Assembly: GCF_023734775.1 (NCBI RefSeq)
Contig: NZ_AP025732.1
Span: 2,176,501 to 2,240,500, forward strand
Direction of reading: 5' to 3'
DNA length: 64,000 bases
Source of the DNA: Nostoc cf. commune SO-36
Lineage (GTDB): Bacteria; Cyanobacteriota; Cyanobacteriia; Cyanobacteriales; Nostocaceae
Shown here: in pieces, positions 1 through 9,654 of the stretch
How positions within the stretch are numbered: the stretch's first letter is position 1
Layout of the letters: each line of letters begins with the position of its first letter
Translations under genes and position numbers: made by a program
The notes under the pieces: generated by a model
Told to the model about the DNA's origin: nothing
What the model saw: the letters and a program-made list of their open reading frames with translations, nothing else
The model's database searches: none

Positions 1-387
1 GCTTAAAGCATCAACTTGTTGCTCTAAGGTGCGAAAAGCTTCTTGCTTTTGTTGTTCTATTTCAACAGAAGCTTGTTCTCGTTGAGACTGAGCTTCCTTT
101 TGGGCCTCGGCGATTTTCTCGGCAGTAATTTTCTTAGCTTCAAGTTGAGCTGCTTCTACGGTAGCTTGCGATTGTCTGCGAGCGTCTGCGAGTTGTTGCT
201 CATATTCGGTAGCCAAGCGCTCGGCTTTTGCCAAGCTTTCTTTCGCCTCAAGGGTATTCGTTCGGATATAACTATCGCGATCGTCTAGTACCTTGGTCAG
301 TGGCTTATAGAAAATTGCATTCAACAAAGCTGCTAATAGCAGGAATTGCAATGCCATGAAGGGCAAGGTAGCATCGAAATCAAACAT
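1..387 (-). CDS. atpG: F0F1 ATP synthase subunit b' (partial)
   Basis: The gene starts with ATG at 387 and runs off the left edge, so only the first 129 residues are visible. It begins [20 protein letters not shown], giving one N-terminal membrane helix (about residues 8-27), followed by a long charged, Ala/Gln/Glu-rich helix that would form the peripheral stalk. This is the b' paralogue found in cyanobacteria and chloroplasts, which pairs with subunit b to hold the F1 head. An AGGAG-type ribosome site lies just upstream. It follows atpH on the same strand in the usual order (atp1, a, c, b'), which supports the call. The C-terminus is not visible. Confidence 0.93.
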   Translation of the reverse strand, partial: MFDFDATLPFMALQFLLLAALLNAIFYKPLTKVLDDRDSYIRTNTLEAKESLAKAERLATEYEQQLADARRQSQATVEAAQLEAKKITAEKIAEAQKEAQSQREQASVEIEQQKQEAFRTLEQQVDALS

Positions 388-568
388 TTGTCTCCTCTTT
401 GGCTGGAGTAGCAGTTTTCATGGCTAGCAACATCATCCAACCTTTCATTTTTTAGAGACCCATAGCCAACAAGGGTCAACTGAACATTAGAAATATTACG
501 ATACCCAAAATATTTTGATTGTAGAGGCGTGATGGTTCACGACTCCACACTCACAAAATTTTCAGGTA

Positions 569-862
<294 letters not shown>

Positions 863-962
863 TTAGAAACGTGGTTTTCACGCTGCACATGAGTTCTTTC
901 GATCGCGCTTTGCGATGTTTTGAGCGAATATGCTCTTGGAACTGTGCTATCAACTGAGAAGT

Positions 963-1725
963 TTAATGCTCCTCATGTTCATCTCCGCCATGCCCCTCCA
1001 CTTGCCTCATGAATGTATGCTCCGGCGAGGGTGGCAAAAACCAGGGCTTGAATGGCACTGGTAAATAAACCCAAGGCCATTACAGGCAGAGGTACAAATA
1101 GAGGAACTAGCAGCACCAGCACCGCTACTACCAATTCATCCGCCAAAATATTACCAAATAGTCGGAAGCTTAGGGAGAGGGGCTTGGTGAAATCTTCGAG
1201 AATTGCGATCGGCAACAAAACGGGTGTTGGCTCTATATATTTCTTAAAGTAGCCTAAACCCCGCTTGCTAAAACCCGCGTAAAAGTACGCTAAGGAAGTT
1301 AGCAGTGCCAATGCAACAGTCGTATTGATGTCATTGGTGGGAGCGGCCAATTCGCCCGAAGGTAGCTTGATGAGCTTCCAGGGAATTAACGCACCTGACC
1401 AGTTCGATACGAAAATAAACAAGAACAATGTGCCAATAAATGGCACCCAAGGGCGGTACTCTTTCTCACCAAGTTGGTTTTTGGCCAAATCACGAATAAA
1501 CTCTAGGGCATACTCCATCAAATTCTGGATGCCCTTGGGAATTCTTTGTGCATTGCGAGTAGCAGCTATTGAAGCCACTACTAGAATACTAATCACAAAC
1601 CATGAGGTGAGAAAAACTTGCCCATGAATTTTAAGATTGCCCAACTGCCAGTAGAAATGATGACCTACTTCTAATGCGGCGAGGGGAAAAGAATTAAAGG
1701 CGTTTAAGACACTAAGCATTTGCAT
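963..1725 (-). CDS. atpB: F0F1 ATP synthase subunit a, C-terminal frameshift
   Basis: Subunit a forms the proton half-channels against the c ring. The hydrophobic protein has the conserved segment [13 protein letters not shown] with the essential Arg, and the family ending [20 protein letters not shown]. After that Glu-Ala the frame as given reads SGGAWRR and stops at 979. Removing one base near 1001-1003 restores the expected acidic/His tail [11 protein letters not shown] with a TAA at 963, giving about 253 residues. I therefore annotate to 963 with a frameshift. ATG occurs at 1725 and again at 1719; the second (MLSVLNAF) resembles family starts better. Whether the frameshift is real or a sequence error cannot be decided here. 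Confidence 0.93.
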
Positions 1726-1782
1726 TCTTCAAGCATTTTCCCCAACGAGCGAGGATGGGATTACTATCTTTGTGAGCCTGAT

Positions 1783-2223
1783 TTAAGAATCAGGAATGAA
1801 CGCAATTTGCACCATATAGACGAAGAGCGTGGCTTTGTAAGTTAGAAATCCCAAAAAAATGGGCAGAATCTGTAGCTCACGCCATTGAGTTGCCACGATC
1901 ATCACTCCAATAAACAGAGCAAAACGAGTTTTGCTTAGACTGGTTTTCTCACTACCGAGCTGCTCAACGTCTCTAGCCAACATTTTTAAGTAAACCACAC
2001 CTGTACACGCCCCAATTAAATAATTTAGGGCAATGTTTAAGGAATAAAAAATCCACACAGAGATAAAAATAACCCCCGTCAAGACAAGCGTGATTAACAA
2101 CAATCGCTGGAAGAGTTGATGGAACTCTTGCATAGAGTTACCTGATTCTGTATCTTCAGAACCAGTTTTAGCATCTTGTTGCGTTGTCGGAGTGGGCGCA
2201 ATTGATTCGTCTGACAAGCTCAC
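1783..2223 (-). CDS. atp1: ATP synthase-associated protein Atp1 (AtpI-like)
   Basis: This is a small membrane protein with about four hydrophobic helices ([60 protein letters not shown]). It heads the atp operon, directly upstream of atpB. The family is proposed to help assemble the c ring or the a/c interface. The frame is open from an ATG at 2262, but the first 13 residues look untypical. A GTG at 2223 gives MSLSDESI, which matches cyanobacterial relatives better, and I chose it. There is no clear Shine-Dalgarno for either start. Confidence 0.85.
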   Translation of the reverse strand: MSLSDESIAPTPTTQQDAKTGSEDTESGNSMQEFHQLFQRLLLITLVLTGVIFISVWIFYSLNIALNYLIGACTGVVYLKMLARDVEQLGSEKTSLSKTRFALFIGVMIVATQWRELQILPIFLGFLTYKATLFVYMVQIAFIPDS

Positions 2224-2262
2224 GGTACTTGAAACCAGTACAGTTAAATATGATGACTGCAC

Positions 2263-2752
2263 ATTCAGTCAGCTGAATCATATCACGATCCGGTAACAAT
2301 ACTTTAGGAAAAAACAATTAACTTCTTGGCAACGTTACACAGTCAGTAAAATCGCGCTCACAGAAGCGAGAGAGCGGTTGATGATGAGAGAGAGCGTATC
2401 GGTGAATAATTAATAAATGTTGCCTGAAAATTCAAAATTTCTTCCAATTCCAGTTTTTTTCAGTGAATAATTCTCCTCCAAAGTTTGAAGTAAGTTGGTG
2501 TCAATAAAATTAACTGGTGCAAGAGTTATCGTATGAACGTACCGCAAATCAGAAATTGTAGAGTAGCGGCAAGTCATCAAAGATCGCACCACTGCTAAAT
2601 TCCAGAAAACTCCAACTTTTGGGATGTACAATACCCTGTTTCTTAGGTACTTTCCTAATTTACATTAATTTGCCAAAAGTGGTGATGCGCGATCGCTCTT
2701 CACCACGAGTATAAATTGACGAATCTTAACTTAGTAGCAACATGAAGTGTAA
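2263..2752. other. Gene-poor gap with a weak 73-codon frame
   Basis: This is the upstream region of the atp operon and the downstream side of the methyltransferase gene. The only notable open frame is 2410-2631 on the minus strand (73 codons). Its middle, VNFIDTNLLQTLEE, faintly resembles the STAS domain of anti-sigma antagonists or SulP carriers, so it could be a gene remnant. There is no good ribosome site, and I do not call it a gene. Promoter elements for atp1 must lie near 2260-2400, but I see no convincing boxes. Confidence 0.4.
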
Positions 2753-3955
2753 TTAAACAGGTGTCAATAAAATCAGCTGTTGCTGAAGAAGCGTTCTAAC
2801 TCCATCCAATCCCAGTTGTCCATCTGCCAAAATCTCCGCAACTTTTGAATTACCATCACACTTTTGCATAAATTCAAACTCTGGTACAGATAAATTAACA
2901 ATCTGGTAATCGTAATTAAAGAAACATTGGCTGGGAAATCCTTCAATACAAGGATTAAGTTCGGGAATCGCTGCTAATAGGGCGTTATCGTCTGACCAGT
3001 CGGACTTAATTAAGGGAGGACGACCGAGGAAAAATTCGTAATGAGTTACTTCTGGATCTAGTAATTCTATCAGGCGGTAAACCTGGCGTTGTCCTTGCCC
3101 GCCGCAGGCATCGCTCAAATCTTTTGCCCGTTCTAGTAACTCTGGTGCTTTGCCCAAAAGTCGCTCTAAATCCCAGAAACTCGGATTAGAGAAACCAATA
3201 AACTCCAATCCCGAAGCATCTATTAATTCAAACAGCGTCTCAATGTTGTAGTCAATTTCTTGGGGATGAACGTACATATCCGCAAAGTTTTCATCTTTGT
3301 GGTTTTCTAATGACCAACGTTGTTTATCGTATTTGACAAGTCGGTTATTTTCTGGTAAAGAAGCAAATATTTGTCGTCCGACTTGGACACCATCGCGGTA
3401 GTCGCCTTTTTTGTCACCTTGAAGAAGTGCGATTGCTTTTTGCATGAGTTGAATTTCCCAGCGTCCCAACTCCCCATACACAAAAATGTGCATCAAGCCA
3501 CCTGGGGCTAACTTCTGCGCCAAAGCTTGAATACCGCGAATGGGATCGGAGGTATGATGCAAAACACCAACACAGTTGATTAAATCAAACTCACCCGGTA
3601 ACTGTTCCACATCAAACAAGCTGAGGTGATGAAACTCAACACGGTTAGCCCCAGAACGTTGACAACGTTCTTTTGCTACAGCCAAAGCGCCAGTACTGAG
3701 GTCAATTCCCACAACCGAAGCTTGAGGATTAAGGTGAACCAAGTACTCTGTACCCACACCAGTACCGCAACCTGCATCTAAAATCCGAATATCTTGCTTT
3801 TGGGGTTTTTGACCTGTGCAGAAGTTATGAGCAGCTAGCCAATTCCAGCGCCAGTTGTAGCCTGGAGGTGGTTCATCCAACAAGGCTTCTGGCGGAAAGG
3901 GGTAGGTATTGTAGAGTTTGGCAACAGCAGCACTAACGGTTTGGGAATCGGACAT
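2753..3955 (-). CDS. Class I SAM-dependent methyltransferase
   Basis: The protein has a Rossmann-fold methyltransferase domain: motif I is ILDAGCGTGVGTEYL, followed by an acidic residue at the end of the next strand (VVGIDLSTGAL), then FDLINCVGVLHH and LAPGGLMHIFVYGE. About 170 further residues of unrecognised sequence follow. A frame is open from 4012, but I prefer the ATG at 3955 (MSDSQTVSAAVAKLYNTYPFPP), because relatives start here and the Tyr-Asn-Thr-Tyr-Pro-Phe-Pro-Pro segment is typical of this cyanobacterial family. The substrate is unknown. It stands alone between the atp operon and an insertion sequence. Confidence 0.85.
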   Translation of the reverse strand: MSDSQTVSAAVAKLYNTYPFPPEALLDEPPPGYNWRWNWLAAHNFCTGQKPQKQDIRILDAGCGTGVGTEYLVHLNPQASVVGIDLSTGALAVAKERCQRSGANRVEFHHLSLFDVEQLPGEFDLINCVGVLHHTSDPIRGIQALAQKLAPGGLMHIFVYGELGRWEIQLMQKAIALLQGDKKGDYRDGVQVGRQIFASLPENNRLVKYDKQRWSLENHKDENFADMYVHPQEIDYNIETLFELIDASGLEFIGFSNPSFWDLERLLGKAPELLERAKDLSDACGGQGQRQVYRLIELLDPEVTHYEFFLGRPPLIKSDWSDDNALLAAIPELNPCIEGFPSQCFFNYDYQIVNLSVPEFEFMQKCDGNSKVAEILADGQLGLDGVRTLLQQQLILLTPV

Positions 3956-4250
3956 AGTAAGTAAATCTTGGGGCAATTCTGAGTTTATCGAATATTTGTT
4001 GCTCACAGCCAAGAAGTTTTACCACCCGTTTTCAGGAAGTTGAGCTAAACTGGTTTGTTATATAAATTTTACATTTGTCAATTAACAAATGGTTGATCAT
4101 CAGATGTCAATACACACATTTTTTAATAGCGTCTAATATGGATTTGAGTGGTTTGATGCTTTGACTGATTTTAAAACCTTTGTAGAAACTAGCAATTGGC
4201 AATCTCTAGACCAAGATTCATACATCTAATCAGCAACGCCATAATAGTAA

Positions 4251-4275
4251 GAGAACTCCACAGAATAATTGATCC
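4251..4275 (+). repeat. Left terminal inverted repeat of the IS
   Basis: The first 12 bases (GAGAACTCCACA) and the last 5 (GATCC) pair exactly with the right end at 5539-5563. The spacer between them is AT-rich and differs between the two ends. Confidence 0.88.
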
Positions 4276-4315
4276 TATGATAAGAGAAAGATAAATTCAG
4301 TGTGCAGTCTAGCTC

Positions 4316-5533
4316 ATGTATCCAAAATCTATCATTCAACTCACCGCGCACCTAAAATCTCTGTACATCAAAACAGCGAAAAAACTCAAGGGAAGTGACC
4401 GAAGACAATTCATGGCAGAAGTAGTCAAAGGTTTGGGAATAGGTGGACAAACTGTGGCGGAAAGGGAGTTGGGATGGAATAGGCGCACTATCCGTAAAGG
4501 GATGCAGGAGTTAGAGAGTGGTCAGCCTTTTATTGATGGTTTCAGGCGTAGTGGACGCAAGCGGGCTGAAGCAAAATTATCAAACTTGTTGAGGGATATA
4601 AAATCGTTAGTAGACCCACAAAGTCAAACTGACCCCAGTTTTAAAAGTATACGTTTGTATACACGCATGACGGCAAGCGAAGTCCGTCGTCAACTAATTG
4701 AACAATTTGGTTACACAGAGGAAGAACTACCTTCATCAGAAACAATTCGACGAAAATTGAATGATTTAGGCTATACCTTAAAAAGAGTTCTGAAAACCAA
4801 GCCTATCAAGAAAATTCCCGAAACAGAAGCGATTTTTGAACAAGTTGAACAAATTAATAGTGAAGCTGACAATGACCCTCATACTCTGCGAATTTCCATT
4901 GATGCTAAGGTAGCAGTTAAGATTGGAGAATTTGACCGTGGGGGTAAAAATCGAATGCCAACCATCTCAGTAGACCACGACTTCCCGACGGAGATAACTC
5001 TGATTCCCTACGGCATTTTTATACCTGAATACAACGAGTTATTTTTATTCTTTGTTTCTTCCAAATTAACCGCTGATTGTATTGTTGATTTGCTTGAAAG
5101 CTGGTGGCAAACTGTCAAACACAGATTTGCTCATATTCAAAAACTGGTGATTAATCAGGATAATGGACCTGAAAATAATTCTCGCCGCACTCAATTTATG
5201 AAGCGGATTGTAGATTTTGGTACATCATCTCAACTGACGTTACAACTTGCTTATTATCCGCCTTATCATAGCAAATATAACCCGATAGAACGTTGTTTTG
5301 GCTGGTTAGAACAGCATTGGAATGGTAGTTTACTTGACACTGTTGAGACTGTACTGAATTTCGCCCAAACTCTCACATTTAAGGGTAAAAATCCGGTGGT
5401 CACATTGGTAGAAACAGTTTATTCTACAGGAGTTAAACTTACTACCTCCGCTATGGCAGAAATTGAAACACAGATTCACCGCCTCCCCAATCTCAGAAAA
5501 TGGTTTGTAGAAATTTTTGCTAAACCCACATAG
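4316..5533 (+). CDS. ISAzo13 family transposase
   Basis: This 405-residue DDE transposase catalyses movement of the surrounding IS. An N-terminal helix-turn-helix (RELGWNRRTIRKGMQEL, about residues 50-67) would bind the ends. The catalytic domain shows RISIDAKVAV (first Asp), VINQDNGPENN (second Asp) and KYNPIERCFGWLEQHW (Glu). The Asn-Gln-Asp-Asn-Gly-Pro-Glu and Tyr-Asn-Pro-Ile-Glu-Arg motifs are characteristic of the ISAzo13 group. The frame is full length and uninterrupted. The ATG at 4316 lies 65 bp inside the left end, and no strong ribosome site is visible. Confidence 0.93.
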   Translation: MYPKSIIQLTAHLKSLYIKTAKKLKGSDRRQFMAEVVKGLGIGGQTVAERELGWNRRTIRKGMQELESGQPFIDGFRRSGRKRAEAKLSNLLRDIKSLVDPQSQTDPSFKSIRLYTRMTASEVRRQLIEQFGYTEEELPSSETIRRKLNDLGYTLKRVLKTKPIKKIPETEAIFEQVEQINSEADNDPHTLRISIDAKVAVKIGEFDRGGKNRMPTISVDHDFPTEITLIPYGIFIPEYNELFLFFVSSKLTADCIVDLLESWWQTVKHRFAHIQKLVINQDNGPENNSRRTQFMKRIVDFGTSSQLTLQLAYYPPYHSKYNPIERCFGWLEQHWNGSLLDTVETVLNFAQTLTFKGKNPVVTLVETVYSTGVKLTTSAMAEIETQIHRLPNLRKWFVEIFAKPT

Positions 5534-5538
5534 CTATT

Positions 5539-5563
5539 GGATCATTTTTTTTGTGGAGTTCTC
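5539..5563 (-). repeat. Right terminal inverted repeat of the IS
   Basis: Inverse complement of the left end at 4251-4275, with GTGGAGTTCTC as the outer arm. It begins only 5 bases after the transposase stop codon. Confidence 0.88.
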
Positions 5564-5669
5564 TAATGGTATTTAGTTAAAAATGCTTTTTTGGTTTTGT
5601 ATATCTTCTATACGTGATTAATCAGGTGTATCTAACAAAATTTCTAGTCGCTATCAGCGCTATTGAATC

Positions 5670-6050
5670 TTAGTACACCAAGTTTCCAGTACCTTGCAAC
5701 TGACGCAAAGAATTTACACATAATGGACAGTCGCAGCCAAATACTCTAATTGCAGCATCGCTTTCCTCTTCAGTAAAGTTTAACATGGCAACATTCTCAT
5801 CTGACACTGATGTGACAATAGTTGAGGAACGTGCAGAGGTGTAGGGTTGCTTTCTTTCTGAATCTCGAATACACACAAAATCGTTTCCACCATGTGGGTT
5901 AGTGATACAGGTACGACCATCTTCTGTGTGCAATAATCGCTGTGTAATACTACCACTAGCATGGGCAGGGTTAAATGCTACCAGCGTAGACATCATCGAC
6001 ACAAAGATTGAGGAAGTGGAAAGCAAATTTAGAAGAATTTTTTTGTTCAT
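5670..6050 (-). CDS. Secreted cysteine-containing protein of unknown function
   Basis: The product has 126 residues. It begins MNKKILLNLLSTSSIFVSMM and has a clear Sec signal peptide ending in AHA-SG near residue 32. The mature part holds five cysteines: one pair (TCITNPHGG, FVCIRD) around the middle and a C-terminal cluster VFGCDCPLCVNSLRQL. The cluster could bind metal or form disulfides. I do not recognise the family. It lies alone between the IS and the metal ATPase; a link to metal handling is only suggested by position. Confidence 0.7.
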   Translation of the reverse strand: MNKKILLNLLSTSSIFVSMMSTLVAFNPAHASGSITQRLLHTEDGRTCITNPHGGNDFVCIRDSERKQPYTSARSSTIVTSVSDENVAMLNFTEEESDAAIRVFGCDCPLCVNSLRQLQGTGNLVY

Positions 6051-6619
6051 AGATTTCCTTGAAAAAATGTTCTACTAGTTTAGGGTATTCGATTAACTTT
6101 CAAACTTCAAGTGAATTTTCCCTAAGAATAGCTAGCTTGATACTTGTTACTCAATAAAGTTCCATTTTTACTCAGTTTTGTTACAAATTATTTGCTACAG
6201 CATAATTCAGTAATCAACAGGTTGATGTCTAGCTTTGAGACGCAAGTTGTGTACTTGAGCAGATTTAATCAACTGTATATTGCCAAGATGGTGATTGTTC
6301 GCTTGATGTAAGTATAAAAGCTTAATCAAATTAAATCTCGTAATTAGCGGCTCTAACCCTCCAAATTTTTATGCAGAGAGATAAATTGCTGACTCCGAAC
6401 AAAAGTTATATTTTAGATTGTTAGATGTAATTGATAACTGCTAGAGCTAGCTTTATAAGATTAGAAATATTTATTGAAACCAAAAGATAGTGTAAATGTT
6501 TAGCAATATTTTTGATATAGATTCTCGTTCTTAAGTGATTAACTTGTAAAAAGTCATTTTTTTAATTACATTTGTAAAAAGGCTTATATATCAAGTAATT
6601 TAGTAGCCTGTATATAAAA
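6051..6619. other. AT-rich upstream region of the metal ATPase with a direct repeat
   Basis: There is no gene in these 569 bases. They hold the promoters of two divergent genes, the secreted protein and the ATPase. The decamer TTGTAAAAAG occurs twice, at 6544-6553 and 6572-6581 (28-bp period), within 80 bases of the ATPase start. That is a plausible place for a regulator such as a metal sensor, but the sequence does not match the inverted-repeat operators I know for SmtB/ArsR proteins. Confidence 0.4.
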
Positions 6620-8614
6620 ATGAAGCAGAAAGTACATTCAGAATCTTCAAATTGTTGCAACTGTGAACATGACCATCACGAGAATCATAACCATGTTCAT
6701 AATCACAATCATGATGATAATCATAACCATGATCACAATCACGATCACGGCGGAGAATTCAATCTGAAAAATGAGGTATTATCTTTAGTAGCGATTTTAA
6801 GTATATATGCGCCAGGTGTAATTTTTGAAAATCAATTACACAATACATTCTATTCAATAGGTGAATATCTGCTTTTCATCCCTGCTTATTTATTAAGTGG
6901 GTGGAGTGTTTTAAAAACTGCTGGACGTAATATACTTAGAGGTAGAGTATTTGATGAAACCTTTTTGATGACAGTAGCGACACTAGGCGCGATCGCAATT
7001 CATAAATTACCCGAAGCTGTCGGAGTAATGCTATTTTATAAAATTGGTGAATTGTTTCAGGATATTGCCGTCAGTCGTTCTCGTAATTCCATCAAAGCGT
7101 TATTGGAAGTCCGCCCAGATTATGCCAACCTTCAAACAGCAGGAGAACTAAAAAAAGTATCGCCAGAAACAGTAAATATTGGGGATATTATTATTGTCAA
7201 ACCCGGAGAAAAAATTCCTTTAGATGGTGAAATTATAGATGGTAATTCGCAAGTTGATACATCCGCATTAACTGGAGAATCTGTACCGCGAACGGTGAGG
7301 TTGGGAGAAACAGTTTTGGCTGGGATGATCAATAAAATGGGTGTGATCAGTATTAGAGTCACAAAACTCTTTGATGAATCTTCCATTGCCAAGATTTTAG
7401 ATTTGGTGCAAAATGCCAAAAGTAAAAAAGCAGAAACAGAAAAGTTTATTACTAAATTTGCGCGATATTATACGCCAATAGTAGTTTTGACATCTTTAGC
7501 TGTTGCAATATTGCCTCCTTTATTTATTGCGGGTACAACTTCTTCAGAATGGCTTTATCGCGCCCTAATTTTACTAGTTATATCCTGTCCCTGTGGACTC
7601 GTTATAAGTATCCCATTAGGTTACTTTGGAGGCGTGGGAGGTGCAGCTAGACGAGGAATCTTGGTTAAAGGTTCTACTTTTCTAGATACTTTAAATGCGG
7701 TCAATACCGTTGTCTTTGATAAAACAGGAACTTTAACTAAAGGTGTATTTAAAGTAGTAAAAATAGTACCATTAAATGGTTGGAATGAACAAGAATTACT
7801 GCAATTAGCGGCCAAAGTAGAATCACACTCAAATCACCCCATCGCGCAATCTATCTGCAAGGCTTATGGTGGAAAAATCGATGAATTTGAGATGAGAGAT
7901 TATGAAGAAATAGCAGGTTATGGAATTAAAGCTAAATTTGAAAATAGGGTAGTGATAGCGGGAAGCGATCGCTTATTACATAAAGAGAAAATTGCTCATG
8001 ATAATTGCCAGTTAGAAGGAACAGTTATTCATCTAGCAATGGATAATATTTACGCTGGGTATATTGTCATTGCTGATGAACTGAAAGAAGATGCTAGAGA
8101 GGCTATTCAAGCACTCAAGAGAATGGGTGTAAAAAGAACAGTCATGTTGACAGGAGATAATCAAGCGATCGCATCCTGTATTGCTCAACAGCTAGGCATA
8201 GATGTTTACGAAGCAGAGTTATTACCAGAAGAAAAAGTTAATGCCATTGAGAAGTTACTCAGCACCGCCGGTAAGCATGGTAAAGTTGCCTTTGTAGGGG
8301 ATGGCATTAATGATGCGCCAGTGATTGCTAGAGCGGATGTTGGCATGGCGATGGGCGGCTTAGGCTCAGATGCCGCAATAGAAACTGCCGATATTGTAAT
8401 CATGACAGATGCACCATCAAAAGTTGCAGAAGCAATACAAATCGCCAAAAAAACTCGCAAAATTGTTTGGCAAAATATTGGATTTGCTTTAGCAATTAAA
8501 GGTGTCTTTATTGGATTGGGTATTTTTGGTATAGCGACAATGTGGGAAGCTGTATTTGCTGATGTCGGAGTCGCAATGCTGGCAATTTTAAACGCAACTA
8601 GAGCGATGAAATAA
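6620..8614 (+). CDS. Zn/Cd/Pb-exporting P1B-type ATPase with His-rich N-terminus
   Basis: This 664-residue heavy-metal pump moves a divalent cation across the membrane using ATP. In order: a metal-binding tail rich in His-Asn and His-Asp repeats (residues 1-50, with CCNC at 12-15); membrane helices; the actuator loop with TGES; the metal-site helix with Cys-Pro-Cys (C323-C325); the phosphorylation site DKTGTLTKG (D367); SHSNHPIAQS; and GDGINDAP. The last helices carry a Lys (LAIKGVFIGLG) and an Asp (FADVGVAML), typical of the P1B-2 (Zn/Cd/Pb) class. It has no ferredoxin-like metal domain; the His tail seems to replace it. No regulator gene is adjacent. Confidence 0.93.
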   Translation: MKQKVHSESSNCCNCEHDHHENHNHVHNHNHDDNHNHDHNHDHGGEFNLKNEVLSLVAILSIYAPGVIFENQLHNTFYSIGEYLLFIPAYLLSGWSVLKTAGRNILRGRVFDETFLMTVATLGAIAIHKLPEAVGVMLFYKIGELFQDIAVSRSRNSIKALLEVRPDYANLQTAGELKKVSPETVNIGDIIIVKPGEKIPLDGEIIDGNSQVDTSALTGESVPRTVRLGETVLAGMINKMGVISIRVTKLFDESSIAKILDLVQNAKSKKAETEKFITKFARYYTPIVVLTSLAVAILPPLFIAGTTSSEWLYRALILLVISCPCGLVISIPLGYFGGVGGAARRGILVKGSTFLDTLNAVNTVVFDKTGTLTKGVFKVVKIVPLNGWNEQELLQLAAKVESHSNHPIAQSICKAYGGKIDEFEMRDYEEIAGYGIKAKFENRVVIAGSDRLLHKEKIAHDNCQLEGTVIHLAMDNIYAGYIVIADELKEDAREAIQALKRMGVKRTVMLTGDNQAIASCIAQQLGIDVYEAELLPEEKVNAIEKLLSTAGKHGKVAFVGDGINDAPVIARADVGMAMGGLGSDAAIETADIVIMTDAPSKVAEAIQIAKKTRKIVWQNIGFALAIKGVFIGLGIFGIATMWEAVFADVGVAMLAILNATRAMK

Positions 8615-8726
8615 AATTTTTGGAAAATCGGGATTCTGTAATTGGGAAATTGTAGTAATTATTGAAGAGTAAGGCGTGGCTTATTTTACACTTTTCACTC
8701 ATAAGCTGCTACCCAAAATAGAACCT

Positions 8727-9404
8727 ATGAATTTATCAATCAACGGCATTGCTACAGCTACTTTAGCTTTACTGCTAAACTATTCAGCCAACCCAGCCTT
8801 TGCACTACCGCAGAAAATCAATCATCCAATTACTGTTGCTAAATTGCAACCCTTAGAAGATCGTTTAATTGTTCCTGGGGAAAGAGTTAGCCCGATAACA
8901 CGCACAACTACCAAGCAGGATTTAGTTAAACTGTTTGGTGCATCTCATCTCGTTGATAAAACTATCTCTGGTGCTGAAGGAATGGGTAGTTTTGCAGCTA
9001 CTCAGGTAAACCTCAATCAGGGGCGAACGCTCTTAGTAGTTTGGAGTGATAATACTCGTACTAAACCTTTAGATGTGCGTAACCTGGGTTCAGCTTGGAA
9101 AACCCGCGAAGGTATCGGTGTTGGAACCCCTTTGAGCGAATTACGTAAGAAGTTAGGTGATTTTAAACTCTATGGATTGGCATGGGATTACGGCGGCACG
9201 ATTTTGTTAGATAGTAGCAAATTATCCCACTATCAAGGCAAACTCATTTTACGAGTAGATACGGCTCCCAATGCTTCTGAAAAGTTTCCCAATGACTACC
9301 AATCAGTGTCTGGAGATGCTACTTTTTCCTCCAGCAATCCCCACTGGAAACCTTTGGGAATTAGGTTAGCAGAAATTATTGTTGTACTGAACCCAAGTGA
9401 GTAG
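8727..9404 (+). CDS. Exported protein of unknown function
   Basis: The chosen ATG at 8727 gives a Sec signal peptide (MNLSINGIATATLALLLNYS, cleavage after NPAFA) and a mature protein of about 200 residues. The frame is open from 8676, but the extra 17 residues would bury the signal. The body has SPITRTTTKQDLVKLFG and GIGVGTPLSELRKKLGDFKL, two similar stretches reminiscent of small periplasmic beta-rich repeat domains. I do not recognise a named family. It lies 112 bases after the metal ATPase and could be cotranscribed with it. Confidence 0.72.
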   Translation: MNLSINGIATATLALLLNYSANPAFALPQKINHPITVAKLQPLEDRLIVPGERVSPITRTTTKQDLVKLFGASHLVDKTISGAEGMGSFAATQVNLNQGRTLLVVWSDNTRTKPLDVRNLGSAWKTREGIGVGTPLSELRKKLGDFKLYGLAWDYGGTILLDSSKLSHYQGKLILRVDTAPNASEKFPNDYQSVSGDATFSSSNPHWKPLGIRLAEIIVVLNPSE

Positions 9405-9654
9405 ACTGATATTTCAATACGGTTCAGTTAAGGCTAAAATTTTTTATCCAAGTCAATTTTTTTAACGTAGACGCTTGGCTTGCCGCAGGCTACCACAGAG
9501 ACGCAGAGAACACTGAGAGAAGAAAGAAATGTTGAACTGAACTGTATTAGCTTATATTTCATTTGAACCTCGCACATTCGATGGAAAGCTTTGACGATCT
9601 CCGCCTCTCTGACTAGATGTACGCCCCTATCCATGTATTTTTATAAGCTAACAG
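9405..9654. repeat. Fragments of dispersed repeats between convergent genes
   Basis: The gap contains a GCGTAGACGC-like repeat piece (about 9470-9500), also seen in related form at 35690 and 38825. It also contains a one-arm copy of the GTACGCCCCT element (about 9621-9645) whose complete palindrome lies at 21127-21170. A 66-codon minus-strand frame across this stretch is made of these repeats and is not called a gene. Confidence 0.5.

Larger units (their letters stand above)
4251..5563 (+). mobile_element. ISAzo13-like insertion sequence, complete
   Basis: The element is 1313 bp and holds one transposase gene. It is bounded by near-perfect terminal inverted repeats of about 25 bp: GAGAACTCCACA, then an AT-rich spacer, then GATCC at 4251-4275, with the complement at 5539-5563. 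TAA flanks both outer edges (4248-4250 and 5564-5566) and may be a 3-bp target duplication. The intact ends and open frame suggest a recent arrival. It sits between two minus-strand genes without breaking any recognised gene. Confidence 0.88.

Noticed and set aside
9434..9634. 66-codon minus-strand frame
   Set aside because: It consists of dispersed repeat pieces.
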